DNA from: Gemmatimonadales bacterium
Lineage (GTDB): Bacteria; Gemmatimonadota; Gemmatimonadetes; Longimicrobiales; Gaopeijiaceae
Assembly (NCBI GenBank): GCA_007692605.1
Contig: REBS01000113.1
Span: forward strand, 20,546 to 84,545
Direction: 5' to 3'
Length of the DNA stretch: 64,000 bases
Below the pieces are notes generated by a model that did not search any database, was not told the origin of the DNA, and worked only from the letters and a program-made list of their open reading frames with translations. Both the position numbers and the translations under genes were made by a program. Numbering within the stretch: the stretch's first letter is position 1; every line of letters begins with the position of its first letter. Shown piece by piece: positions 9,047 through 17,850 of the stretch.

Positions 9047-9238
9047 CCATGCCTGAGCGACATATTTCGCATAAGCCCTTTATTTACAATGACTTCCACT
9101 TCATCTACGGCAACTACCCTTCCGCACCCTCTGCCTGATTTCACTACACTGAAACTGCGGCACCGCCCCTCGGCAAGTCATTCCGGGCCCCCGCCATGAT
9201 GTCCGATTTCTGCACACCTTCCGATTTTGAAACACCGG

Positions 9239-9254
9239 TGGCACCCGCGTTGCC
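9239..9254 (+). promoter_or_regulatory. Sigma-54 (-24/-12) promoter
   Basis: TGGCACCCGCGTTGCC: exact TGGCAC-N5-TTGC with GG-N10-GC spacing, about 105 bp upstream of the first DUF4402 gene. Confidence 0.8.
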
Positions 9255-9359
9255 CTTCCCTGTGGCCAGCCTACAGCGGCGCACTCGCCCCGAGTCCCAC
9301 ATCCGGGACCGGAGACCCGGTGACGCGCCAGAACGAAGAACCACTTGGGAGCCACAGAA

Positions 9360-9872
9360 ATGAAGAAAGTGACCATGATCCTCGCCCTCACCGCCTTTCT
9401 CGCGATTCCGGCGATGGGATCCGCGCAGGCGCAGGGAGACGAGGGAGTCGTCAACGCCACCGCCACCGTGATCGCCCAGCTCGAGGTTGCGGGCGAAGAA
9501 GACCTCCGCTTCGGCGATGTGATTCCGGGAATCGCCTCCAGCGTCGCCGGCACCGACGTGGCGAACGCCGGTCGCTTCCGCATCCAGGGTGGCGGGGACC
9601 AGCAGGTCTCTCTCGATTTTGACCTTCCCGAAGACCTCGATGGCCCGGGCAGTGCGACGATGCCGATCAGTTTCGGAACGAGTTCGGCCGGTCACAGCGC
9701 GAACTCGACGGCGGTCGCGGGAACCTTCAATCCGAACACTCAGCGCCTCCAGAACCTGGTGGGCGGTCAACTCTACGTCTTCATCGGCGGAACGGTGACT
9801 CCGGCCACAGCCCAGCCAGCCGGCTCGTACAGCGGTCAGATCACCCTGAACGTCGCCTACACCGGCAACTGA
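9360..9872 (+). CDS. DUF4402 domain secreted protein (candidate pilin-like subunit 1)
   Basis: MKKVTMILALTAFLAIPAMGSAQAQ signal peptide; EDLRFGDVIPG...GGTVTPATAQPAGSYSGQITLNVAYTGN typical of DUF4402. ATG at 9360 (track start 9345 is a TTG). Confidence 0.85.
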   Translation: MKKVTMILALTAFLAIPAMGSAQAQGDEGVVNATATVIAQLEVAGEEDLRFGDVIPGIASSVAGTDVANAGRFRIQGGGDQQVSLDFDLPEDLDGPGSATMPISFGTSSAGHSANSTAVAGTFNPNTQRLQNLVGGQLYVFIGGTVTPATAQPAGSYSGQITLNVAYTGN

Positions 9873-9946
9873 GTCCGCCCCGTTCGGTGGGGTCGGCGGG
9901 AGGTCCTCCCGCCGGCCCCCCGAGCGCGCGCTCACCCCGCCCCCCG

Positions 9947-10432
9947 ATGCCATTTCGCCTTCCTGTGACCCTTTCGATCGGGCTGCTCGCAATCGCGGTG
10001 CCCGGTGCGGCCTCGGCCCAGGAGGGCCCTCCGCTCGCGGTACAGGGTCAACAGGACCTGAGCTTCGGGGAGCTGCTGGGAGGGCTGGCGACCCAGGTCT
10101 CACCGAACGACGCGGGGCGGAACGCGCAGCTCCGAATCCGCGGCGCTCGAGACCAGACGATCGAGATCTCCTTCGAGCTTCCCGCTGAGATGACACGGCC
10201 CGAAGGTGGCTCGATCCCCCTGCTCTTCGGAGTGGCCGACGCGCAGTTCTCGGCCAGCGGGAGCACCGGCGATCGGATCCCATTCGACCCGAACACGCCC
10301 TGGACCATCACGCTGACCCAGCAGGGATGGTCCTGGATCTTCCTGGGAGGCACGGTCCAGCCCCCGGCCCAGGCGCCACTCGGAAATTACTCCGCAACGA
10401 TCACACTCACCCTCTCCGACCTCGGAAGCTGA
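9947..10432 (+). CDS. DUF4402-like secreted protein (candidate subunit 2, lacks the N-terminal extension)
   Basis: Signal peptide then EGPPLAVQGQQDLSFGELLGG...IFLGGTVQPPAQAPLGNYSATITLTLSDLGS; colinear with the 9360-9872 product. Confidence 0.8.
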   Translation: MPFRLPVTLSIGLLAIAVPGAASAQEGPPLAVQGQQDLSFGELLGGLATQVSPNDAGRNAQLRIRGARDQTIEISFELPAEMTRPEGGSIPLLFGVADAQFSASGSTGDRIPFDPNTPWTITLTQQGWSWIFLGGTVQPPAQAPLGNYSATITLTLSDLGS

Positions 10433-10439
10433 GGACACC

Positions 10440-11276
10440 ATGAAGACGCTGATTCGCTCGCTGACCCTGACCGTGCTGCTCGGCATGGGCGTTCTGACGG
10501 CCGAGGCGCTCTCGATCGTGGTCGCCCCCACGGCGGTCTACCTCGAGCACTCGACCCGCTCGGCCACGGTGACCCTCTTCAATCCCGGGAACACCCCCGA
10601 AGAGGTCACGATCTCGACGCTCTTCGGCTACCCCGCGACCGACGAGGACGGCCGCCTCCACCTGTTCACCGACGAGGCGGGCGACGATCCCCGGTCGGCG
10701 GCGGGGTGGCTGCGTGCCTATCCGCAGCGGGTGGTGGTCGCCCCCGGTGAGCGTCAGGTGGTCCGGCTCCTCGGCGAGCCCCCGGCCGACCTCGCCGATG
10801 GAGAGTACTGGGCGCGGCTGGCGATCACCTCGGGCACCGAGTCGACCCGGGTTGGCGCCGTTCCCGGTGAATCGGATGTCCGCGTCGGCCTCGACATGCG
10901 CGTGCGGACCGTGATCGCGGCCAACTACCGCAAGGGAGCGATCACCACCGGGCTCGAGATCGAGGACTTCCAGCCCTGGATCGAGGATGGACGCCTGCGC
11001 CTTCGCCCCCGGCTCCTCCGACAGGGGTCCGCGGCATACATCTCGGCGCTGACCCTGACCCTGACGAACCCGAACGGCGAGGTCGTGCGGGAGTGGCAGG
11101 AACAGGTGGCGGTCTACCGCGAGTACCGCCGCCTCTTCGAGTACGACGTGTCGGACCTGGGGCCGGGTCCCTTCCGCCTTCGGGCCCACTTCACCACCGA
11201 TCGAGACGATGTGCCCGCGGCCTTCCGGCTCCGTACGACTCCGATCGAGCGGGAAGCTCCCGTGTCCCTGCGCTGA
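10440..11276 (+). CDS. PapD-like periplasmic chaperone
   Basis: LSIVVAPTAVYLEHSTRSATVTLFNPGNTPEEVTIS...AYPQRVVVAPGERQVVRLL: PapD N-domain pattern; genomic position between pilin-like and usher-like genes. Confidence 0.75.
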   Translation: MKTLIRSLTLTVLLGMGVLTAEALSIVVAPTAVYLEHSTRSATVTLFNPGNTPEEVTISTLFGYPATDEDGRLHLFTDEAGDDPRSAAGWLRAYPQRVVVAPGERQVVRLLGEPPADLADGEYWARLAITSGTESTRVGAVPGESDVRVGLDMRVRTVIAANYRKGAITTGLEIEDFQPWIEDGRLRLRPRLLRQGSAAYISALTLTLTNPNGEVVREWQEQVAVYREYRRLFEYDVSDLGPGPFRLRAHFTTDRDDVPAAFRLRTTPIEREAPVSLR

Positions 11277-11290
11277 CCGGAGCCGACTCG

Positions 11291-14014
11291 ATGCGCTCCC
11301 CCCTCTGCACCGTCGCCGCCCTCCGGCCGGTGCTCCTCTGCCGACTCCTGGTCGTCTGCCTCCTGCTCGCAGCGGGTGAGCTTGCCGCGCAGGAGGGGAA
11401 AGGCCCCCGGTCTCCGGAATCGGCGCCGGCGATGGCATCCCCGGCGGCGGGCGTGAGCGCCACCCCCGACTCCCTCGGGCAGCCGATCGACATCCTGATC
11501 AATCTTCGCATGGGGCGCCTATCGGAGCGACTCGTGCCCGCGGCACAGCGCGGGGACACCCCCTTCCTCCCGGCGGCGACCTTCCTCGAGATGGGAGAGG
11601 TCTTCTTCGTCGAGAACGGGGACGGGGTCCTGCGAGCCACGCGGCAGCCGGGCGCGGTCGAGATCCTGGTCGATGCCGAGGCCGGCCGGGCCCGTCTCGG
11701 AGGCGAACTGCTGGCCGACATGACCGATCAGATGCTCTGGCGGGACGGTACGATCATGCTCACCCCCCGACTCCTCGAGCGCCTCCTGGGCGTCACGATC
11801 CACACGAATTTCTCGGACCTGCACGCCGTCGTCCTCAATCCCGAGGTGCTTCCCCTGGGGCGCCGGATCGAGCGGGAGCGGCGACTCGCCGTGCTCCGCC
11901 CCCCCGGTGCGACCCCTCCGGCCGAGCGCACCCTGGACCGCACCCCGTACCGCACCGGCGGCATGGTACTCGACTGGAGCACCTCGGCCGCGCTGGACCG
12001 GCCCCAGGAAAGCGCGCAGCTCTCCCTCGGCTTCGGCGCACAGCTCCTGGGGGGCTCCCTCCAGCTCAGCGGCCGCAGCCAGGGTCCCGTGGCGGACGGA
12101 GCGGTCGACACCGGGGCCAGCTACCACATCGCCTGGCCGCAACAGCGATGGCTCCGGCAGCTGCGCCTCGGAGACGGCCTCGGCTCCGGTCCCCGGCCAC
12201 GGTCGCTGCGCGGAATCCACCTCACCAACGCGCCCTACGTTCGCGACGCCTACTTCGCCACGGCCGAGGTGACCGGACGCCTGGGTCCGGGCTGGGAGAT
12301 CGAGCTGCGTCAGCAGGGGCGAACGATCGACATGACCCGGGCCGACGAGCAGGGGGCCTTCGCGCTCGACGTGCCCCTCAGCTACGGGACCAATCCCGTC
12401 GAGGTGGTGGCCTACGGTGCGCACGGTGAGGTCGTCACGATGGAGCGACTCATGCTCCTTCGGCAGGATCGGCTTCCGGGAGGCCGCTTCGAGTGGGGGC
12501 TGAGCGCGGGTGAATGCCGCTCGGGCGCCTGCCGGGCCTCGGGAAACCTGGACCTGCGCTACGGACTCTCCGACCGCTGGACGCTGCGCGCCGGCACGGA
12601 CGGATTCCACCGCGACACCCTCCCCGATCTCGCGCACCCCTACCTCGAGCTGTCGGGATCCCCGGTCCACTCGGTCCACCTGGGGCTCGAGGCGCTCTAC
12701 GACGGGTTCTACCGTGGGGTGACCGAATTCACCCCGTCGTCGAGTCTGCGTATTCGGGGCGCCTATACATGGTTTCAGCCCGACCTCGACGCGCCGGTCC
12801 TGCACGACGCCCGGCGACGCTCCACGACCGAGGCCGACCTCTTCTGGCGGCCCTTCGGAGGCGGCAACCGCTGGAGCCTGAGGGGCTCGGCGGTCTACGA
12901 GGAGCGGCGGGACGACTGGCGCCTCCGCTGGCGGGCGACCTCGGCCCTGCAGCTCGGCGGATACCGGGTCGAGCTGGGAGTGCAGGATCCGGGGCGCTAC
13001 CAGTCGCACGAGCTCGAGCGCGGCCTCTTCGTGTCGGGCGATCAACCGCTGCGGCAGATCGCCTCGGTTCGGGGGCGGATCCCCCTTCCGAGCCCGACCA
13101 CGCTCTCGCCCTGGCTCCACGCCGAAATCGAAATGATCGGGTGGGACTCGGTCGCCCGTGGTCAGCTTCGCCTCAGCTATCCGGTCACGCGCAGCACCCA
13201 GCTCAACCTCACCGGCGGGTGGGACCCGATGGGAGACCATCGCTTCACCGCGGGACTCCAGGCGACGCTCGACCAGCTCCGCTCCGTGACCCAGGTCTTC
13301 GGCGGGGCGAACCGCGAGACCCGCGCGCTTCAGTACGCCCAGGGGAACGTGCAGTGGAACGAGGCCACCGGTGGTTTCCGCCTCGATTCCGGACCGGGCG
13401 TGGAACGGGCCGGGATCTCGGGATACGTCTTTCTCGACGAGAATGGAAACGGGCGCCGGGATCCCGGGGAACCGGTGCTCTCGGGGGTCCGGGTGATGAT
13501 CGAGGGTCGAACGGTCACGACCGACGAACAGGGTCGCTACACGCACTGGGATCTCACGCCCTACGAGATGACCCGGGTGCAGCTGGACCCGATGACGTTG
13601 CCCAATCCGCTCTGGGTTCCGGCGCTCGGAACGATCGAGCTCCCCCTCGCCCCCTCGTCGTACCGTCGGCTCGACCTGCCGGTAGTGCCCGGCGCCGAGA
13701 TCAGCGGACGCATCGTTCGGATCTCCGACGGTGGACGCGAGGAACCGGTGGCCGGGATGGAGGTGGTGATCGCGGACCTGGTCCGGCCCGGAGAGGAGAC
13801 CGAGGTCACGACCTTCTCGGACGGGGGATTCTACGCCATGGGACTCAAGCCGGGAGCCTACGAGCTGCGAGTCCCTCCCGAACTTCTCGACCACGTCCAG
13901 CTCATCCAGGATCACCCCGACCGTGCGGTCGTCGTGCGGTCGAATGGAGAGGGCTCGGCCGGGAACGTCGTCATTCGCCTCGTACCGAGACCCGCCGTGA
14001 CGGCATCGCCATGA
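11291..14014 (+). CDS. Divergent outer-membrane usher-like beta-barrel protein with C-terminal SdrD-B/carboxypeptidase-regulatory-like domains
   Basis: Signal peptide; long amphipathic beta region (...LPGGRFEWGLSAGECRSGACRASGNLDLRYGLSDRWTLRAG...); GISGYVFLDENGNGRRDPGEPVLSGVRVMIEG plus a second Ig-like repeat. Confidence 0.65.
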   Translation: MRSPLCTVAALRPVLLCRLLVVCLLLAAGELAAQEGKGPRSPESAPAMASPAAGVSATPDSLGQPIDILINLRMGRLSERLVPAAQRGDTPFLPAATFLEMGEVFFVENGDGVLRATRQPGAVEILVDAEAGRARLGGELLADMTDQMLWRDGTIMLTPRLLERLLGVTIHTNFSDLHAVVLNPEVLPLGRRIERERRLAVLRPPGATPPAERTLDRTPYRTGGMVLDWSTSAALDRPQESAQLSLGFGAQLLGGSLQLSGRSQGPVADGAVDTGASYHIAWPQQRWLRQLRLGDGLGSGPRPRSLRGIHLTNAPYVRDAYFATAEVTGRLGPGWEIELRQQGRTIDMTRADEQGAFALDVPLSYGTNPVEVVAYGAHGEVVTMERLMLLRQDRLPGGRFEWGLSAGECRSGACRASGNLDLRYGLSDRWTLRAGTDGFHRDTLPDLAHPYLELSGSPVHSVHLGLEALYDGFYRGVTEFTPSSSLRIRGAYTWFQPDLDAPVLHDARRRSTTEADLFWRPFGGGNRWSLRGSAVYEERRDDWRLRWRATSALQLGGYRVELGVQDPGRYQSHELERGLFVSGDQPLRQIASVRGRIPLPSPTTLSPWLHAEIEMIGWDSVARGQLRLSYPVTRSTQLNLTGGWDPMGDHRFTAGLQATLDQLRSVTQVFGGANRETRALQYAQGNVQWNEATGGFRLDSGPGVERAGISGYVFLDENGNGRRDPGEPVLSGVRVMIEGRTVTTDEQGRYTHWDLTPYEMTRVQLDPMTLPNPLWVPALGTIELPLAPSSYRRLDLPVVPGAEISGRIVRISDGGREEPVAGMEVVIADLVRPGEETEVTTFSDGGFYAMGLKPGAYELRVPPELLDHVQLIQDHPDRAVVVRSNGEGSAGNVVIRLVPRPAVTASP

Positions 14015-14077
14015 CGGTCCGGATGCCCCAGATTGCCCCATGACCATTTCCAGACGCGAACCCACGGAGCCCACCGG

Positions 14078-15427
14078 ATGAGCCAGACGCTCCTCCTCGT
14101 CGACGACGACACCACCATCCTGGACTCGATCGGCCGCTACCTCGAGAGAGATGGCTTCGAGGTCCTGCTCGAGACCCGCGGGCACCCCGCCCTGGCCACT
14201 TTCGAGGCCCACCGCCCCGAGGTGGTGCTCCTGGACCTGAAGCTTCCCGACGTGGAGCACCTCGAGATCCTCGAGCGACTGCGGGAGTGGAATGCGTCGG
14301 TGATCCTCCTGACGGGGCATGCCGACGTGCCCACCGCCGTCGAGGCGATGCAGCTCGGAGCCGAGAGCTTCCTGGCGAAGCCGGTCGAACTCGACCATCT
14401 CTCCGCCGTCCTGAAGCAGGTGCTCGAGAAGAACCGGCTTCTCCGTGAAAACGAGCGCCTTCGGCAGGGAGGTACCGCGGCCGAGGGGCTCGAGGCCCTC
14501 GGGGTCTCTCCGGGGATGAGGGAGCTCTCCGCGCAGATCGAGATGCTCTCGGCTTCGGAGCGGACCACCGTCCTGCTGACCGGCGAGAGCGGGACCGGAA
14601 AGGGGTGGGTCGCCCGGATGCTGCACGGCCTCAGTCCCCGGGGCCGGCGGCCCTTCGTCGAGGTGAACTCGGCCGGTCTGACCCCAACCTTCCTGGCGTC
14701 CGAGCTCTTCGGCCACGAGAAGGGGGCCTTCACCGATGCCCGCGAGCGCCGTGACGGTCTCTTCCTCGAGGCCGACCGGGGCACCCTCTTTCTGGACGAG
14801 ATCGGGGAGATGAGCCTCGAGGTCCAGCCCCGGCTCCTGAACGTGCTCGAGACGCGAAGCTTCCGGCGCCTCGGGGGTACCGAGGAGCTGCATGCCGACG
14901 TTCGACTGATCGCCGCGACGAATCGGGACCTTTCGAAGAGGGTCGAGGACGGACGCTTCCGCAACGACCTCTTCTATCGACTCAATGTGGCCTCGCTCCA
15001 CCTGCCTCCCCTGCGGGAGAGAACCGACGACGACCGCCTGGCACTCCTGCACGGGCTGCTGAGGGGACTCCGCAAGGAGATTCCCGGGAGCGCCGATCGG
15101 ATCCACGACGACGCCCTCGAGGTCCTCCTCGCCTATCGTTGGCCGGGAAACATCCGGGAGATGCGAAACACCCTCGAACGGGCACTCATCTTCGCGGCCG
15201 GCGGTGAGGAGATTCGGCGGACACACCTGCCGGCCGAGCTCGTCCGGAAGGGGGGAGCGTCACGTTCGAAGGGCTTCCAACCGACGACGCTCGAGGCCGT
15301 CGAGGCCCGCCATATCGAGAGGACCCTCCTGCACCATCGAGGGAACCGGACGCATGCGGCGGACGACCTGGGGATCGCGCGCACGACCCTGATCAACAAG
15401 ATCCGAAAGTACGAGCTGGATCTGTAG
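14078..15427 (+). CDS. Sigma-54-dependent response regulator (REC-AAA+-Fis/HTH)
   Basis: REC LLLVDDDTTILDS..; Walker A GESGTGKG; GAFTDA loop (GAFTGA variant); LFLDEIGEM; C-terminal RHIERTLLHHRGNRTHAADDLGIARTTLINKIRKYEL Fis HTH. Confidence 0.95.
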   Translation: MSQTLLLVDDDTTILDSIGRYLERDGFEVLLETRGHPALATFEAHRPEVVLLDLKLPDVEHLEILERLREWNASVILLTGHADVPTAVEAMQLGAESFLAKPVELDHLSAVLKQVLEKNRLLRENERLRQGGTAAEGLEALGVSPGMRELSAQIEMLSASERTTVLLTGESGTGKGWVARMLHGLSPRGRRPFVEVNSAGLTPTFLASELFGHEKGAFTDARERRDGLFLEADRGTLFLDEIGEMSLEVQPRLLNVLETRSFRRLGGTEELHADVRLIAATNRDLSKRVEDGRFRNDLFYRLNVASLHLPPLRERTDDDRLALLHGLLRGLRKEIPGSADRIHDDALEVLLAYRWPGNIREMRNTLERALIFAAGGEEIRRTHLPAELVRKGGASRSKGFQPTTLEAVEARHIERTLLHHRGNRTHAADDLGIARTTLINKIRKYELDL

Positions 15428-15485
15428 GGAGGGATCGACGTTCAAGGCCGAACCCCGTACCCGAAGCCGATGGTGGCCCGGCGGC

Positions 15486-16379
15486 TCACCCCCCGTCGGA
15501 CCCCGATGCATCGCGGTCCAGCTCGACGCCACACTCCCGGGCGATCAACTCGCGGAACCCCCGCATCAGATCGAGCGTGACCGGGCCGACCCGACCCTCG
15601 CCGACCGGCTGCCCGTCGAGCTCGACCGTAGGGCGAATCTCGGTCGTCGTGCCGGTGAAGAAGATCTCGGAGGCACACGCGAGCTCCGCGACCGGGATGG
15701 TCCGCTCCTCGACCGGCACCCCGCGGGCCCGTGCAACCTCGAGCACGACCTCTCGCGTGATCCCCGGCAGGATCTGGTTCGAGGCGGGGTGGGTGGCCAC
15801 GACATCGCCGAAGACGGCAAAGACGTTGTTGTGCGCCCCCTCGAGGGCGAGACCGTCCCGCACCATCAGCGCATCGGTCGCACCGGCCTGGCGGGCCTCC
15901 TCCTGCGCCAGGACGCTGGGAAGGAGCTGGATCGTCTTGAGATCACAGCGCGTCCAGCGCCGATCCGGCACGGTCACCGCGTTGAATCCGCGCATCCATC
16001 GCTCCACCGCGGGGCGCTCGAAGGCCTTCGCGTAGGCGAAAACGGTCGGCCTCGCGGGTGGATCGGGGAAGGCGTGGGAGCGCGGGGCCACCCCCCGGGT
16101 GATCTGCAGATACACCATCGACATCGTGTGGTCCTGGAGGCCACACCGCTCCAGCAGCTCCTGATGGATCGCTGGCAGTGGCTCGACGTCGAAGTCGATT
16201 CGAAGCGCTCCCAGCCCGCGGGTCAGGCGCCGGAGGTGTCCGTCCATTCGCAGTGGACGTCCCCCGTAGAAGGGGGTGACCTCGTAGAGGCCGTCGGCAA
16301 AGAGAAACCCCCGATCCTCGACCGGGATCATGGCCTCGGATCGGGGGATGAACGCTCCGTTCAGGTATACGGGGTCCAT
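15486..16379 (-). CDS. PLP aminotransferase class IV (D-amino-acid or branched-chain type)
   Basis: VYLNGAFIPRSEAMIPVEDRGFLFADGLYEVTPFYGG...DLKTIQLLPSVLAQEEARQAGATDALMV...GITREVVLEVAR. Confidence 0.85.
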   Translation of the reverse strand: MDPVYLNGAFIPRSEAMIPVEDRGFLFADGLYEVTPFYGGRPLRMDGHLRRLTRGLGALRIDFDVEPLPAIHQELLERCGLQDHTMSMVYLQITRGVAPRSHAFPDPPARPTVFAYAKAFERPAVERWMRGFNAVTVPDRRWTRCDLKTIQLLPSVLAQEEARQAGATDALMVRDGLALEGAHNNVFAVFGDVVATHPASNQILPGITREVVLEVARARGVPVEERTIPVAELACASEIFFTGTTTEIRPTVELDGQPVGEGRVGPVTLDLMRGFRELIARECGVELDRDASGSDGG

Positions 16380-16387
16380 GCGCTCGC

Positions 16388-17257
16388 TCAGTTCGGGTCC
16401 CGGTTCTCGAGGCGGTCGAACTCCTCGAGCAGCTCCGCCTCCTGAATCTCGCCGTCGTGCGCTTTCGCCTCGGCCGCCTTCCGGCGATCGAAGTCGGAGA
16501 TCGAGTTGGCGTCGGGATCGACGGCCTCGTCGTCTTGGGCCTCCTCACCGGCCTGGAGCTGGCGTCGTTCCTCACCAGCGGGTCCGAGCAGACCCATCTC
16601 GCGCTTCAGCGCAAGGAGACGACCATCCATGTCGTCGCCCGTCTCCAGCTGGCGGAACTCGTCTTCGAGGGTGTCTCCGGTGAGCGCTTCGGACACCTCG
16701 GCCGACGCCAGACTGCGCCGCTCCGACTCCTCGATCTTCTCGGCCATCCGGTTGAAGGCATCGAAGGCCGACGTGTCGGAGAGCCCCGACATCGTCTCGT
16801 GGATCCGCTTCTGGGCCTGCGCCCGCTTCTGCTTGGCGATCAGGAGGTTCCGCTTGCGCTTGGCCTCTTCGATCTTGTCGTTCAGCTGCTTGAGCGAGGC
16901 CTTCAGCTTCTCGGTCTCCTGCGACTGCCCCTGCCAGGTCTGCTCCAGGGCGTGCCCCCGGTCGGCGTGCTCCTGGTGGCGAAGAAGCGCCTGCTTGGCC
17001 AGGTCGTCACGACCCTCCTGGACCGCGAGCATCGCCCGCCTCTCCCAGTCCTTGGCCTGCTTCATCTCGTCTTCGAGCTGCGAACGAAGCTTTCGCTCAT
17101 CGGCGATCGCGGCCGCGACCTCGCGCTTGGCCTTCGCCAGCTGGTCGCGCATGTCGAGAATGATCTGATTCAGCATCTTCTCGGGGTCTTCGGCCCGAGC
17201 GATCAGATCATTGATGTTGGACTTGAAGAGCGTCGAGATCTTTGAAAATATGCTCAT
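16388..17257 (-). CDS. pspA: PspA/IM30 family protein
   Basis: MSIFSKISTLFKSNINDLIARAEDPEKMLNQIILDMRDQLAKAKREVAAAIADERKL; coiled coil. Confidence 0.93.
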   Translation of the reverse strand: MSIFSKISTLFKSNINDLIARAEDPEKMLNQIILDMRDQLAKAKREVAAAIADERKLRSQLEDEMKQAKDWERRAMLAVQEGRDDLAKQALLRHQEHADRGHALEQTWQGQSQETEKLKASLKQLNDKIEEAKRKRNLLIAKQKRAQAQKRIHETMSGLSDTSAFDAFNRMAEKIEESERRSLASAEVSEALTGDTLEDEFRQLETGDDMDGRLLALKREMGLLGPAGEERRQLQAGEEAQDDEAVDPDANSISDFDRRKAAEAKAHDGEIQEAELLEEFDRLENRDPN

Positions 17258-17260
17258 TGG

Positions 17261-17662
17261 TCATCCCTCCACGGGCGCGGAGGCGAGGGTCTTGATCCGC
17301 TCCATGTGGCCGGACGCGGCCATCTGGAGACTTTCGAGCGCCGCCTGGAGATCCGAGAAATCCAGGGATTCCAGCTGGAAGGTGTGGCCGAGGATGAGTT
17401 CTCCTTCCTCGATGCCGTACGCGCCATGGACCACATCGGCCGCGTTCATCTCCAGCAGGGTTCTATAGAGATCTTCCCGAGGCGTTCCGTCGGCCGGAAG
17501 ATCCATCACCTTCATCCGGAGGATGAGCAGCGGAGGTGAGTGGTTCACCACGATCGGGAGGTCGTCGGTACGGCTTCGTACCAGATACATTCCCTCCGCC
17601 ACCTCTTCATGTTCCACATCCATTCGGATGAGGAAGCTCTCCAGGTCTTCTCTCGTCACCAT
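17261..17662 (-). CDS. YbjN / type III secretion chaperone-like domain protein
   Basis: MVTREDLESFLIRMDVEHEEVAEGMYLVRSRTDDLPIVVNHSPPLLILRMKVMDLP...; start at 17662. Confidence 0.65.
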   Translation of the reverse strand: MVTREDLESFLIRMDVEHEEVAEGMYLVRSRTDDLPIVVNHSPPLLILRMKVMDLPADGTPREDLYRTLLEMNAADVVHGAYGIEEGELILGHTFQLESLDFSDLQAALESLQMAASGHMERIKTLASAPVEG

Positions 17663-17850
17663 GTCACCCCTCCGTGGTCCGGTCGGCGCCCCGGAGCGCC
17701 GACACATTCAGATGGCCACCTCCGCCGGGCGGGGTGGGCTCGGGACTCCGAAGCTCCACTCCCGGTGTCCCCTTCCCTTCACAGTACGAGCGAAGGGGTG
17801 GAGACGATTCATTCGGTCGCCCCTACAATACCGTGTCGAACGCCCGTCCG

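Noticed and set aside
14014-14078. Possible second -24/-12 promoter before the sigma-54 regulator (GGATGCCCCAGATTGC)
   Set aside because: GG to GC spacing is 12, not 10, and the TGGCAC element is missing.
11519-15226. Minus-strand 1235-aa ORF
   Set aside because: Antisense shadow of the usher-like gene and sigma-54 regulator.
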